A stretch of DNA of 40,144 nt from Nostocaceae cyanobacterium (lineage in GTDB: Bacteria; Cyanobacteriota; Cyanobacteriia; Cyanobacteriales; Nostocaceae). A program made the position numbers and the translations under genes. Of this stretch, positions 17,400-26,429 are shown in pieces; position 1 is the first letter of the stretch; every line of letters begins with the position of its first letter. Below the pieces are notes generated by a model. That model saw only the letters and a list, made by a program, of their open reading frames with translations. It ran no database searches and had not been told where the DNA came from. The DNA lies in the NCBI GenBank assembly GCA_030065825.1, contig JASJCY010000056.1, positions 1 through 40,144 on the forward strand. The letters run 5' to 3'.

Positions 17400-17580
17400 C
17401 AGTCATTGGTCATTTGTCATTGGTCATTTGTCATTGGTTATTGACTTATGATTTTTGACTTATGATTTTTGACCCGTTCGGGGAAGCAAGCTACATGGGG
17501 GAAACCCCCATAGACGCGCAGCGGCTTCACTCTAGGAGAAGGCTTATGCCTACGTAGAGTAGACCGCGCTGGCTCACTTT
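17400..17580. repeat. Repeat-filled rpsS-rplV gap: heptamers and perfect hairpin
   Basis: 17400-17472 consists of TCATTGG/TCATTTG heptamers and then TTATGATTTTTGAC units. A GC-rich insert follows: ATGGGGG-AAA-CCCCCAT at 17495-17511 is a perfect 7-bp stem with a 3-base loop, and CTCTA...TAGAG encloses AGGC-TTAT-GCCT around 17530-17560. The insert is flanked by TTTTGACTTATGA-type units. No gene is present. Confidence 0.8.
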
Positions 17581-17595
17581 TGACTTTTGACTTAC

Positions 17596-17871
17596 TTACC
17601 TACCTGCTTTTTTATCTTTAGAATGACCTCTATAGGTACGTGTAGGAGCGAATTCTCCCAATTTATGACCTACCATTTGGTCACTGATAAAAACCGGAAC
17701 ATGCTGGCGTCCGTTGTGAACGGCGATGGTATGACCTACCATGTCAGGCAAAATCGTCGAAGCCCGCGACCAAGTTTTTATAACTTGCTTTTGGTTATTT
17801 TCGTTGAGCTTTTCTATCTTTTTGAGCAAGTGGTCTGCTACAAAAGGACCTTTTTTTAGAGAACGACCCAT
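17596..17871 (-). CDS. rpsS: 30S ribosomal protein S19
   Basis: 91 residues. S19 pairs with S13 in the head. Start [20 protein letters not shown]; the motifs [20 protein letters not shown] and [26 protein letters not shown] are complete. The gap to rplV downstream (17379-17595) is filled with repeats, unlike the tight spacing seen in most bacteria. Confidence 0.98.
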   Translation of the reverse strand: MGRSLKKGPFVADHLLKKIEKLNENNQKQVIKTWSRASTILPDMVGHTIAVHNGRQHVPVFISDQMVGHKLGEFAPTRTYRGHSKDKKAGR

Positions 17872-17872
17872 A

Positions 17873-17940
17873 GTTAGTGAGTTGTTAGTTGTTAGTTGTT
17901 AGTTTTTAGTTATGAGTTAGGAGTTAGGAGTTAGGAATTA
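17873..17940. repeat. GTTAGTT/GAGTTAG heptamer repeats in the rplB-rpsS gap
   Basis: Tandem GTTAGTT-type units followed by GAGTTAG units fill most of the gap between the two genes, reaching three bases into the start of rpsS's leader. Confidence 0.85.
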
Positions 17941-17980
17941 GTAACTTCGCGCCTCCTAATTTTGCGCCTCCTAACTAAAT

Positions 17981-18844
17981 TTATGACTGGCGACCGCCAC
18001 GACCGCGTTTGGAAGACTTACGACGACGACGAACAATCAATTTACTACTTGCTTTCTTGGGCTTGCGGGTCTTCATACCCAATGTTGGTTTACCCCAAGG
18101 AGTCACAGGTCCAGACCTACCGATAGGTGCGCGACCTTCACCACCACCATGGGGGTGATCCACGGGGTTCATTACGCTACCTCTAACTTTGGGACGGCGA
18201 CCTTTCCAGCGGTTGCGTCCGGCTTTACCTGCACTCAGGTTTCTGGCTTCAACGTTACCAACTTGTCCAATGGTGGCGTAGCATTCCCGCCGAATCATCC
18301 GTACTTCTCCGGAAGGTAATTTTAAACTAACGTAATTACCTTCTTTTGCTACCACTTGGGCTGTAGCACCAGCAGCACGCACGATTTGAGCGCCTTTACC
18401 AGGAATCAATTCGACGTTATGAACGTTTGTACCTAAAGGAATGTTGGACAGCGGTAAGGCATTTCCATCTTCAATGGGTGAGTCTGGACCAGCAATCACT
18501 GTGGTTCCCACTTTCATCCCATTGGGGTGGAGAATGTAACGTTTCTCGCCGTCTTGGTAATACAACAAGGCTATGCGGGCGTTACGGTTGGGATCGTATT
18601 CAATTGCTGCTACTTTTGCTGGAATATTTCGTTTATCCCGCTTAAAGTCGATAATCCTGTATAAACGCTTGTGTCCGCCACCCCGACGACGGCTGGTAAT
18701 TCTACCTTGATTATTCCGACCTTTACGACGATGTTTGGATACCGTCAGGGATTTTTCTGGCTCGGTTTTGGTGATGTCAGCAAAGTCGGAAATTGTAACT
18801 TGACGAGTACTGGGGGTATAAGGACGAAAAGAACGAGTTCCCAT
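17981..18844 (-). CDS. rplB: 50S ribosomal protein L2
   Basis: 287 residues from the ATG at 18842-18844 ([20 protein letters not shown]), the conserved N-terminus. L2 is essential for peptidyl transfer and subunit association. The C-terminal [20 protein letters not shown] carries the conserved histidine needed for activity. An open frame of 26 further codons upstream is translation of GGAGTTT heptamers and is excluded. Confidence 0.98.
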   Translation of the reverse strand: MGTRSFRPYTPSTRQVTISDFADITKTEPEKSLTVSKHRRKGRNNQGRITSRRRGGGHKRLYRIIDFKRDKRNIPAKVAAIEYDPNRNARIALLYYQDGEKRYILHPNGMKVGTTVIAGPDSPIEDGNALPLSNIPLGTNVHNVELIPGKGAQIVRAAGATAQVVAKEGNYVSLKLPSGEVRMIRRECYATIGQVGNVEARNLSAGKAGRNRWKGRRPKVRGSVMNPVDHPHGGGEGRAPIGRSGPVTPWGKPTLGMKTRKPKKASSKLIVRRRRKSSKRGRGGRQS

Positions 18845-18850
18845 AATTTT

Positions 18851-18960
18851 AAGTTTGGAGTTAACAGTTAAGAGTTTGGAGTTTGGAGTTTGGAGTTTGG
18901 AGTTTGGAGTTATTGAATTCATAACTCATAACTCATAATTCATAACTCATAACTCCCAAC
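18851..18960. repeat. GGAGTTT and AACTCAT heptamer repeats in the rplW-rplB gap
   Basis: At least five tandem GGAGTTT units (about 18867-18910) followed by ATAACTC units (about 18920-18955). They occupy nearly the whole gap between the two ribosomal protein genes. Confidence 0.9.
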
Positions 18961-18963
18961 TAA

Positions 18964-19281
18964 TTACACTTCTGGGAATAGAATCTGTCTAATCTTCTCT
19001 TCATCCCCAGCCGCTACGGTGACCATGGCACGTTTGTATTGAGACTTATAACCCACAAACCTGCCAAAACGGCGTTTTTTACGGGGTTGTTGGCTAGTAT
19101 TTACGCTCACAACCTTGACATCAAATAAGTCTTCAATCGCCGCTTTAATTTCTGGCTTGGTCGCCTTGGGAGTGACTTCAAATGTATATGTATTTTGCTC
19201 CATCAACATCGTCGCCTTTTCAGTAACTATGGGACGACGAATCAAGTCAGGAAGGTTACGGGGGTCAGTTTTCTTAGTCAT
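18964..19281 (-). CDS. rplW: 50S ribosomal protein L23
   Basis: 105 residues. L23 sits at the tunnel exit and docks trigger factor and SRP. Diagnostic segments are [40 protein letters not shown] and [20 protein letters not shown]. It overlaps the 3' end of rplD by eight bases, so it is translationally coupled. Confidence 0.97.
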   Translation of the reverse strand: MTKKTDPRNLPDLIRRPIVTEKATMLMEQNTYTFEVTPKATKPEIKAAIEDLFDVKVVSVNTSQQPRKKRRFGRFVGYKSQYKRAMVTVAAGDEEKIRQILFPEV

Positions 19282-19906
19282 TGTAGACCTCCTGAATTTT
19301 TTCTAGCGCTGGTGCGGTGACTACAATTTTGTCCGCGTGGAGCAAATCGTAAACGTTGAGTTGGTCAGCAGCGATTAACTTGATATTTTCGACGTTACGG
19401 GCTGATAAGTATACATTTTCAGCACGTTCTGACAAGATTAACAAAGTCTTATTATCTGCTGCGGAACCCCAACGAGCGATCGCTGATATTAAATCTTTGC
19501 TTTTTGGACGAGAAATTTGCTCGCTAAATTCTTCTACTACAATCAAATCTTCCAAACGGCTAGCAAATGCTGTCCGCAGTGCTAAACGCCGTTCTTTCCG
19601 GTTCATTTTCAGATTGTAGTCTCTGGGCTTGGGTCCAAAAATCACACCGCCACCACGCCATAATGGTGAACGAATAGACCCCGCACGAGCGCGACCTGTA
19701 CCTTTTTGTCGCCAAGGCTTGCGACCACCACCCCTGACTTCAGAACGGGTTTTTGTACTAGCGTTTCCTTGGCGAGCGTTGGTCATTTGTCTTACCAAGG
19801 CTCGATGGACTATATGAGCCGCTGTTTCTTCTTTGGCGACTCGCAACTCGAAGGTTTTCTCCCCGACTTGCTCCCCCTGCCAATTTTTAACTACACACTC
19901 AAACAT
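19274..19906 (-). CDS. rplD: 50S ribosomal protein L4
   Basis: 210 residues. L4 lines the exit tunnel with an extended loop; in E. coli it also represses its own (S10) operon through the leader. Loop motif: [40 protein letters not shown]. The gene follows rplC with a 96-base gap. Because the rplC leader here is long, an L4-type control is conceivable but not shown. Confidence 0.98.
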   Translation of the reverse strand: MFECVVKNWQGEQVGEKTFELRVAKEETAAHIVHRALVRQMTNARQGNASTKTRSEVRGGGRKPWRQKGTGRARAGSIRSPLWRGGGVIFGPKPRDYNLKMNRKERRLALRTAFASRLEDLIVVEEFSEQISRPKSKDLISAIARWGSAADNKTLLILSERAENVYLSARNVENIKLIAADQLNVYDLLHADKIVVTAPALEKIQEVYND

Positions 19907-20002
19907 TTTTTTGTGTCTACCTCTTCAATAGCTATCAGCTAATCCTATGGAAAGCCGCCCTTATGGGCTTTTGATGCTATCAGCACTCCGGATGGCTGAT
20001 AG

Positions 20003-20644
20003 CTATTTTTTGGCACCCACTATATTTGCAGGTAAAATATTTACTAATGAACCCGGTTTACCTGGGATGGCTCCTTTGATTAGCAACAGGTTGCGTTCTG
20101 TGTCTACTCGTACCACCTTTAACTTCCGGGTTGTGACGCGCTTACCTCCCAAACGCCCTGCCATTTTCTTGCCGGGATAAACACGACCGGGAGTTGTACC
20201 AGCACCAATGGAACCTGGTTCTCTATGATTCTTAGAACCGTGGGACATTGGTCCGCGACCAAAGTTATGACGCTTCTGGTTACCAGCGAAACCCCTACCA
20301 ATACTTGTACCTACTACATCTACAAGTTGACCTGCGTCAAAAATATCTGCTTTAATCTCTTGACCTAAAGTATAGTCACTGGAATTTTCCAGCCTATACT
20401 CATGCAAATGACGCAAAGCTGGGGCTGATGACTTTGCTAAGTGTCCTAGCAATGGTTTATTGAGCGCCTTTGGCTTTACTTCGCCATAGCCTAGTTGAAT
20501 GGCGGAGTAACCGTCGGTCTGCTGCGTTTTTACTTGTGTAACTGTACATGGTCCCGCTTGAACGATGGTTACAGGAATGGCTATTCCTGCTTCGTCAAAG
20601 ACTTGGGTCATGCCCAGTTTGGTGCCGAGAATACCTACAGACAC
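20003..20644 (-). CDS. rplC: 50S ribosomal protein L3 (first gene of the operon)
   Basis: 213 residues. L3 helps nucleate large-subunit assembly. Start [20 protein letters not shown]; the motif [42 protein letters not shown] contains the glutamine-bearing loop of the family. rpsJ (S10), which precedes rplC in E. coli, is not upstream here; in cyanobacteria it is usually in the str-type cluster. The gene is preceded by a leader of about 690 bases and a good promoter candidate. Confidence 0.98.
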   Translation of the reverse strand: MSVGILGTKLGMTQVFDEAGIAIPVTIVQAGPCTVTQVKTQQTDGYSAIQLGYGEVKPKALNKPLLGHLAKSSAPALRHLHEYRLENSSDYTLGQEIKADIFDAGQLVDVVGTSIGRGFAGNQKRHNFGRGPMSHGSKNHREPGSIGAGTTPGRVYPGKKMAGRLGGKRVTTRKLKVVRVDTERNLLLIKGAIPGKPGSLVNILPANIVGAKK

Positions 20645-21307
20645 AGTTACTGGATCTCCTTTCTAATTGTTTCGGTGGAAAATCTGACTTTGGAGTCAAC
20701 TGTTATGGACGCTATAAAAGCGACCTTCCGCCTTGTCTTATATTTAACTTTTGTCGAAGTCAGGAGTAGCTTAGGTAAGAGCAACTCCAACTTCCTATTT
20801 GGGGCTTTTAACCACACAACCCCACCACTCGGTGAATTCACTGATGGAAATCAGTTCGACACCACAGCAGTTAATCATACCTTCGGTAGAAGAAGGAATT
20901 AGTTTTGCAATCAATCTCAGGCGCTATTGCTTTGAGTTGTGTGCAGCAATGCTTTCATAAAGTTGCAATTGCTGTGGCACTGTTTCTTTGTAGTAGGACT
21001 TAAATGGCGAACCACTCAGTATCCTTTAACTAAGCTAGAGCAATGCTTTTTCCTCGCATTACTACTCAGTTTCTACTTTACTCAAAACCCTAAACTAATG
21101 TTCAAGGTTATGCCTTCGCTTTCAGGACTGCAAGGGTGAATGCTGAAAATGCAATTCACGGTCGCTTGGCTTTTAAAGTCAAAACCTCCTGTGTTGACCC
21201 AAAAGCTTTTCTAGTTTACCAGCCTTTTGCCATTCTAGCTAGTCTATCCAAAAATTAGATGTTGACACCAACTTTTGATTAAACAAGCCACAAATACTAC
21301 TTGCAGA

Positions 21308-21328
21308 CAAATTTAGTTTCTAAATTTG
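21308..21328 (-). promoter_or_regulatory. Perfect stem-loop at the 5' end of the rplC leader
   Basis: CAAATTTAG (21308-21316) and CTAAATTTG (21320-21328) are perfect reverse complements with a 3-base loop. It starts about seven bases after the transcription start predicted from the -10 element, so the transcript would begin with this hairpin. It could stabilise the mRNA or be a protein-binding operator. Confidence 0.5.
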
Positions 21329-21341
21329 GTCACAATCTAAG

Positions 21342-21370
21342 ATTATAAACGATAAAACAGTATTTATCCA
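21342..21370 (-). promoter_or_regulatory. Candidate promoter of the ribosomal protein operon
   Basis: On the minus strand TGGATA (21365-21370, four of six bases of the -35 consensus) is followed after 17 bases by a perfect TATAAT (21342-21347). Transcription would start near 21335, giving a leader of about 690 bases before the rplC ATG. No equally good pair was seen closer to rplC. Confidence 0.5.
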
Positions 21371-21399
21371 TAACATTTTTTGCAAAATATTTAGCGCCC

Positions 21400-21486
21400 G
21401 GGAGATGGAGAGGTAGGGGCTGGGTTTCCCCGCCTATGCGATGGGAAGATGGAGAGGTGTGATGGGGAGATGGGGGAGTGGGGTGA
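21400..21486. repeat. Degenerate G-rich GGGAGAT repeat upstream of ndhN
   Basis: The units GATGGAGAG, GATGGGAA, GATGGAGAG, GATGGGGA, GATGGGGGA and GTGGGG follow one another with small insertions. This is a degenerate heptamer-type array. Confidence 0.6.
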
Positions 21487-21593
21487 GAGAAATTATAGTT
21501 TAATTTAATAGGTGAATTGGCTCATTGTGCTACTCAACATATCTATTGACGGTAAATAATAGAGATATCTAAAGTGGGATAGGAAAAAAATCT

Positions 21594-22073
21594 ATGGCAT
21601 TACTTACCACTGGTAAAGGTTTAATTCGGGATCTGGAAAAATTTGGCGCTCTTGGTGTGTACGCACCCCTGGAAGGCGGTTTTGAAGGTCGGTATAGACG
21701 CAGACTACGTGCAGCAGGCTATATGACTTACAACCTAACTGCTAAGGGTTTAGGAGATGTAGGAGCCTATCTCACAGGAGTTCATGGAGTCAGACCACCT
21801 CATCTTGGTAAAAAAAGCACCAATAATGGGGCAGCAGTTGGTTATATATACTATGTACCACCGATTGTCAACACTCTGTTAGAACAACTACCACCAAAAT
21901 CTAAGGGTTTGGTGTTATGGATTGTTGAAGGACACGTGCTTGATGATCAGGAGTTAGAGTATTTAATCAATCTGTCGAAGATGGAACCACGGGTGAAGGT
22001 GGTAATCGAAAGGGGTGGCGATCGCTATTTCCGCTGGACTGCTTTGGAAAAAACCCTTGCAGCTGCTAGCTGA
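21594..22073 (+). CDS. ndhN: NAD(P)H-quinone oxidoreductase subunit N
   Basis: 159 residues. NdhN is a peripheral subunit specific to the photosynthetic NDH-1 complex of cyanobacteria and chloroplasts, on the cytoplasmic face of thylakoids, where the complex serves cyclic electron flow, respiration and CO2 uptake. The whole chain matches the family: MALLTTGKGLIRDLEKFGAL at the start, GVYAPLEGGFEGRYRRRLRA, GYMTYNLTAKGLGDVGAYLT and the end VIERGGDRYFRWTALEKTLA. It has no membrane segment. It is divergent from rplC. Confidence 0.96.
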   Translation: MALLTTGKGLIRDLEKFGALGVYAPLEGGFEGRYRRRLRAAGYMTYNLTAKGLGDVGAYLTGVHGVRPPHLGKKSTNNGAAVGYIYYVPPIVNTLLEQLPPKSKGLVLWIVEGHVLDDQELEYLINLSKMEPRVKVVIERGGDRYFRWTALEKTLAAAS

Positions 22074-22130
22074 TCGGCTGTGATCAGATGGGGGAAGTTT
22101 GGAAGGTGTGGTTTGCGCTTCCTAACTTCT

Positions 22131-22332
22131 GGGCGCAAGCTTTGCGCCCCTACTGACTTTGCGCCTCCTAACTTCTGGGCGCAAGCTTTGCGCCCCTACA
22201 AAAGATGCGCCTTTGCGTCTGGTGGGCGCAAGCTTTGCGCCCCTACAAAAGATGCGCCTTTGCGTCTGGTGGGCGCAAGCTTTGCGTCTGGTGGGCGCAA
22301 GCTTTGCGTCTGGTGGGCGCAAGCTTTGCGCC
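22131..22332. repeat. Six GGGCGCAAGCTTTGCG hairpin repeats downstream of ndhN
   Basis: Copies start at 22131, 22177, 22224, 22271, 22293 and 22314. The units are linked by CCTACAAAAGATGCGCCTTTGCGTCTGGT-type spacers. Copies at 22271 and 22293 lack the right palindrome arm and go straight into TCTGGTGG, giving a 21-22-base tandem period. The 22074-22450 gap holds no gene. Same family as 1651-1669 and 3174-3376. Confidence 0.9.
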
Positions 22333-22450
22333 CCTACAAAAGATGCGCCTCCCCAATCTCCACAATTACCATCAACAATAGGCATACTGAAAGAGGAGAG
22401 CATTTGTAGCTACTTTATGCTTTCCTAAGCTTAAATTTAATGAAGCGATT

Positions 22451-23005
22451 ATGAGACGTAATACTGCTAGTAGACCAAATACTAATTCTAGACCCTCTGG
22501 TTCTAGATCCTCTGGTTTTGGTAACTCTATGTTTAATTTAACCTCTATCTTTATTTTGGGAGGGGTACTGATTTTAGGGATAGGAATTGGTATTGCTTTT
22601 AGTTCTACAGCTACGTTTACACCTTCTAACGTAGCTTCCCGGGAATTTATTGATACTAAAGCACCTAATCCTGAGATTTGCGTGCAGTATGGAGCTAGCG
22701 CTATGGTGATGGATACCAGGCTGTTTGTGACTCTTAACCCCTTTAATGTTTATGTGGCTCAGCCGAGTATGCGTCCTGGATGCGTTTTGCGAACAAATAA
22801 CTGGCAAATATTAGAGAATAAAAAGCTTGTTTCTTCAGATCAGGTAAGAGATTGTAAGAATCGTCTGAATACTTTTGGTTTTACGGGTAATTTGGAAAGT
22901 AAGGACTTAAATATTAGCTGTATTTACCAAAATGAAGCTGCGAAAAACTTCTTTGTTACAGAAGAGGGAGCTGTTGCACCACCAATAGAAACGGACAGGT
23001 TCTAA
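22451..23005 (+). CDS. DUF3172-family membrane-anchored protein
   Basis: 184 residues. A Ser/Arg/Asn-rich N-terminus (about 1-28) precedes one hydrophobic helix, SIFILGGVLILGIGIGIAFS, at about residues 32-51. The rest, outside or inside the membrane, has four cysteines (ICVQYG, GCVLRT, RDCKNR, ISCIYQ) and the segment FVTLNPFNVYVAQPSMRPGC. The sequence matches the cyanobacterial DUF3172 family as I remember it; function unknown. The start is the first ATG after a stop and agrees with family length. It lies between ndhN and thrS without obvious operon links. Confidence 0.8.
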   Translation: MRRNTASRPNTNSRPSGSRSSGFGNSMFNLTSIFILGGVLILGIGIGIAFSSTATFTPSNVASREFIDTKAPNPEICVQYGASAMVMDTRLFVTLNPFNVYVAQPSMRPGCVLRTNNWQILENKKLVSSDQVRDCKNRLNTFGFTGNLESKDLNISCIYQNEAAKNFFVTEEGAVAPPIETDRF

Positions 23006-23077
23006 TCAAAAAAGATAATTTAGCTGTTTGAGTTCCTTTGTTGGGACGGATAAGTGATAATTCATCGGAAATTACAG

Positions 23078-23102
23078 TAGGGGCGCGGTTTCCGCGCCCC
23101 TA
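23078..23102. terminator. Strong GC-rich hairpin between DUF3172 gene and thrS
   Basis: Perfect 11-base arms (TAGGGGCGCGG / CCGCGCCCCTA) with a TTT loop, located between two convergent genes. It is the GGGCGC family of dispersed hairpins and could also stop transcription from both sides. A second, weaker inverted repeat (GGGATGCCCATCCC core) is at 23153-23168. Confidence 0.5.
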
Positions 23103-23237
23103 AATATGTTTATAATACCGGTTTGCGGTTGAGTACAATAGGTAGGACGGGCAGGGATGCCCATCCCACTGTTAATGTATTTGATAAAGAGTGAAAACCT
23201 CTATAATCAACAATCAAGGGATTTGTAATTCCTTTAA

Positions 23238-25082
23238 TTAGAAATTTTCAAATTTAGCGATCGCCTCTTTCATCTGATCCAACACCTGGGCTACAGCCAT
23301 ACTTCCCAATTCCCCAGAAGCGCGGCTACGGATGCTCAAAGTATTTGTTTCTACTTCTTTGGGTCCTACTACCGCCATTACGGGTATCTTCTGTTTTTCG
23401 GCGTTGCGAATCAGTTTACCCAATCTGTCACCGCTGATATCCATCTCTGCACGGATACCTAACTCTTTCATTTTTGCTACCACATCTTGACAAAAATCAT
23501 ATTGTGCTTCTGCTACTGGTAACAATCTGGCTTGGATTGGTGCTAGCCACAAGGGAAAATCCCCCGCATATTCTTCTATTAATATCCCAATTAGCCGTTC
23601 TAAGGAACCAAAGGGGGCACGGTGTATCATTACTGGACGTTGACGGGAACCGTCTTCGGCGACGTATTCTAAGTCAAACCTTTCTGGCAAATTATAATCT
23701 ACCTGCACTGTACCTAATTGCCATTCCCGTTCTAGGGCGTCCTGGAAGATAAAATCAAGTTTGGGACCGTAAAATGCTGCTTCTCCAATCCCCTCGAAGT
23801 GTTCCATTCCCAGGTGTTCCACAGCGCGACGAATTGCAGCTTGGGCTTTTTCCCAGGCTTGGTCGTCACCAATATATTTATCGCTATCTGGATCGCGGAA
23901 ACTGAGTCTAGCTTTAAAGTTCTTCAGTTGCAGACTCTTAAACACTGAGAGTATCAAATCGACTACATTCAGGAATTCATCATCTAGTTGTTCGGGTGTT
24001 ACAAACAAATGGGAATCATCAACGGTGAAGCCTCGCACCCTGGTTAATCCACCCAATTCCCCAGATTGCTCGTAGCGATATACTGTGCCAAATTCAGCCA
24101 GACGCATCGGTAATTCCCGATAGGAACGCAATTCGTTTTTATAAATTTGAATGTGGAAGGGACAATTCATGGGTTTCATGACGAAACCTTGTTCTGCTTG
24201 GGCTTGTTCCTCATTTTCCGCCATTAAGGGAAACATATCTTCTTTATACTTCTGCCAATGTCCAGAAGTTTTAAATAAATCCACCCTGGCGATGTGGGGA
24301 GTAACCACGGGTAAATAACCCCGTTTGAGCTGTTCTTGCTTCAAAAAGTCTTCCAACAGACTCCGCAACAGAGTACCTTTAGGAGTCCATAGGGGTAAAC
24401 CAGGTCCAACAATGTCAGTAAAAATAAATAACCCCAGTTCTTTACCCAGTTTACGATGGTCGCGGCGTAGTGCTTCTTCTTTACGACGTTTATACTCAGC
24501 TAGCTGTTCTGGATTTTCCCAAGCTGTACCATAAATACGTTGTAGTTGTGCCTTGGTTTCATCGCCACGCCAATAAGCACCCGCTACGCTTTCTAACTCA
24601 ATAGATTTTGGATTCAGTTCGTTGGTATTTTCTAAATGAGGTCCGGCGCACAAATCCCACCATTCATCACCTAAATGGTAGATAGTTATAGGTTCTTCTT
24701 TAATATCGCCTAAAATTTCCAGTTTATAGGGTTCATTAATTTCTCGAATTCGACGTTCGGCTTCTTCTCGGCTAACTTCTTCCCTTACCACTGGTAATTT
24801 ACGATTAATAATCTTCACCATTTGTTTATAAATGGCTTTGAGATCCTTTTCTGTAAATGGTTCTGGATTATCAAAGTCATAGTAGAAGCCGTTTTCAATC
24901 CACGGACCAATTGTAACTTGCGCCTTGGGAAACAGCTTTTGTACCGCCATCGCCATGACATGGGATGTGGTATGGCGAATCTTTTTTAAATTTTCCGATT
25001 CGCTGGTACGGGGTAAATACATTTTTTCTGGCTTTTGTGGCTGATTAGAATCTGAATTTGGCGACATTGGCTGTTTAACCAT
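23238..25082 (-). CDS. thrS: Threonyl-tRNA synthetase without the N-terminal TGS domain
   Basis: 614 residues from the ATG at 25080-25082 (MVKQPMSPNSDSNQPQKPEK); a further open stretch of 56 codons has no family match. It charges tRNA-Thr. The editing domain is present: HTTSH at 37-41 and CAGPH at 145-149, which normally bind and hydrolyse Ser-tRNA-Thr. The catalytic core has zinc ligands C307, H358 (DDSHLF) and the His of VMIHRAPFGS, motif 2 around TRVRGFT and motif 3 at GSLERLIGILIEEYAG. The usual N-terminal TGS (N1) domain of about 60 residues is missing, as in several cyanobacterial enzymes. The HRAPFGS of motif 3 has F where L or I is usual. Confidence 0.95.
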   Translation of the reverse strand: MVKQPMSPNSDSNQPQKPEKMYLPRTSESENLKKIRHTTSHVMAMAVQKLFPKAQVTIGPWIENGFYYDFDNPEPFTEKDLKAIYKQMVKIINRKLPVVREEVSREEAERRIREINEPYKLEILGDIKEEPITIYHLGDEWWDLCAGPHLENTNELNPKSIELESVAGAYWRGDETKAQLQRIYGTAWENPEQLAEYKRRKEEALRRDHRKLGKELGLFIFTDIVGPGLPLWTPKGTLLRSLLEDFLKQEQLKRGYLPVVTPHIARVDLFKTSGHWQKYKEDMFPLMAENEEQAQAEQGFVMKPMNCPFHIQIYKNELRSYRELPMRLAEFGTVYRYEQSGELGGLTRVRGFTVDDSHLFVTPEQLDDEFLNVVDLILSVFKSLQLKNFKARLSFRDPDSDKYIGDDQAWEKAQAAIRRAVEHLGMEHFEGIGEAAFYGPKLDFIFQDALEREWQLGTVQVDYNLPERFDLEYVAEDGSRQRPVMIHRAPFGSLERLIGILIEEYAGDFPLWLAPIQARLLPVAEAQYDFCQDVVAKMKELGIRAEMDISGDRLGKLIRNAEKQKIPVMAVVGPKEVETNTLSIRSRASGELGSMAVAQVLDQMKEAIAKFENF

Positions 25083-25512
25083 TGGCAATTGATTGCAAAA
25101 ACTTATTGATTGAACTGCATCTATATTATTATTCCAATTTTCGATAGAATTACCCCTTTTTTCCCTACTGCCCATTATTTCCAATCTGGGCATTAATTGT
25201 AGATTATATGCTGCTGTTTTGCTTTGGTTGTAATCTTCTGTAAAGTACAAGCCCTAACTATAGTCTTATGTGATGGGATGCACCCCAAATTTGGCGCGAT
25301 CGTATTTCTATTGATTTTTTGCTTTTTGGGTACATATCAAATTATCTATCCAAGGGATATGTACAAAACCCATTAGAAATATTTATAATTGCCTTCTGTC
25401 CTTAAATATACAGATTTTTCTTTGCCTGGGCATTCACAAGGGTTCAAAAAAATGTTAAGAATTGTAAATAGCGTTAATATTAGTAAGAAAATTAGAAATA
25501 AGCTGGTCTATT
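25083..25512. other. Divergent gap between thrS and the DUF2605 gene
   Basis: No gene is supported. The part next to thrS stays open in the thrS frame but looks non-coding. A TAATAT at 25475-25480 could be a -10 element for the plus-strand gene, without a good -35. A GCGCGATCG site is near 25295. Otherwise AT-rich and unremarkable. Confidence 0.4.
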
Positions 25513-25836
25513 ATGCGAGACTCAAATGTACCGGGGTCTGAGTTGTTGAAAACTGTTTTGCAACCACTGCTAGAAGATTTTCAGTATTGGTTTGACCGCT
25601 CGCGTAACTTCCTGGAAACTGAGCAAATTTCCTTTATGAGTAGCCAAGAGCAATCTGACTTGCTAAGGCGAGTCACACAAGCCCAAGCAGAAGTAAATAC
25701 AGCAAAAATGCTATTTCATGCCACAGAAGGAAAAGTGGGAATTGAGATGGGAACCTTAATGCCTTGGCATAAATTACTGAACGAATGTAGAAATGTCGCC
25801 ATGCGCTTTCGTTCTCAAGCCCATGGGCAACAATAG
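25513..25836 (+). CDS. DUF2605-family protein
   Basis: 107 residues, probably all helical and soluble. Start MRDSNVPGSELLKTVLQPLL; LEDFQYWFDRSRNFLETEQI and MPWHKLLNECRNVAMRFRSQ match what I know of the cyanobacterial DUF2605 family. Its function is unknown. In cyanobacteria it is commonly next to a DUF2973 gene, which is also the case here (240 bases downstream on the same strand), so the two may work together. Confidence 0.8.
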   Translation: MRDSNVPGSELLKTVLQPLLEDFQYWFDRSRNFLETEQISFMSSQEQSDLLRRVTQAQAEVNTAKMLFHATEGKVGIEMGTLMPWHKLLNECRNVAMRFRSQAHGQQ

Positions 25837-26075
25837 GAGGATATTTGAGTTTAGAAATTTCCAATACTAAAGATAAAAATCTTAAATTGCAGTTGGGCAA
25901 ACATCTTATTTTAAGATATTTTCAACGACTCACATGGATACCAACCGCCTGGGATCAATGATATAGGCGCGAAAACACAGGTTTCGATATTAGTTCTAGT
26001 CACAAGTCTAGGCTAGGTAAATCGAATTTTTTCGATAGATGATTTTAAAATTTTCTGCCTCTGGAGGAAAACAAA

Positions 26076-26405
26076 ATGCTGCACCTGCTTTATATTCTTG
26101 CTTTTACAATCCTTGCATTTATAGCCGTTGGAAATTTAATTCGCAATCTTTTCTTGTTTAGCTTTGATAGGGAGCGAAATTATTACCCGAAGTCATCATC
26201 TATGACAAATCACGGCAAATACCCTTATTCTACATCTAGAGGACAATCGGCACCCCATCCAGAGTTATTAGATAATACAGGTCATTTAATCAAAGAGCCA
26301 TTGTTAGTGATGCGTTCTATCAATGTTGAAGATGCAAGGCAACAATTAGACGCGCTCTATGAAGCTTCTCCAGGAAATAAGGTTGAGAATCAAGAGGAAA
26401 GTTAA
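26076..26405 (+). CDS. DUF2973-family membrane protein
   Basis: 109 residues. One N-terminal membrane helix, LLYILAFTILAFIAVGNLIR, at about residues 4-23, then a polar tail with HPELLDNTGHLIKEPLLVMR and SINVEDARQQLDALYEASPG, the conserved end of the family. The start is supported by GGAGG 7-8 bases before the ATG. Function unknown; it follows the DUF2605 gene as usual. Confidence 0.8.
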   Translation: MLHLLYILAFTILAFIAVGNLIRNLFLFSFDRERNYYPKSSSMTNHGKYPYSTSRGQSAPHPELLDNTGHLIKEPLLVMRSINVEDARQQLDALYEASPGNKVENQEES

Positions 26406-26429
26406 ACAATAGCTACAATTAGCTTTCTT

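Larger units (their letters stand above)
20645..21593. other. 949-base divergent gap between rplC and ndhN
   Basis: No supported gene lies here. On the minus strand it carries the presumed rplC promoter (21342-21370) and a leader of about 690 bases with inverted repeats at 21308-21328 (9-bp arms, 3-base loop), 20944-20974 (CAGCAAT/ATTGCTG) and 20763-20788 (GGAGT/ACTCC). On the plus side, 21400-21486 is G-rich with GGGAGAT-type units. Small open frames inside the gap have no ribosome binding site or recognisable composition. Confidence 0.6.

Noticed and set aside
18845-18922. N-terminal extension of L2
   Set aside because: Encoded by GGAGTTT repeats; the conserved N-terminus begins at [11 protein letters not shown].
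20495-21139. Plus-strand open frames in the rplC leader and gene
   Set aside because: They overlap rplC on the opposite strand or have no ribosome binding site and no coding-like composition.
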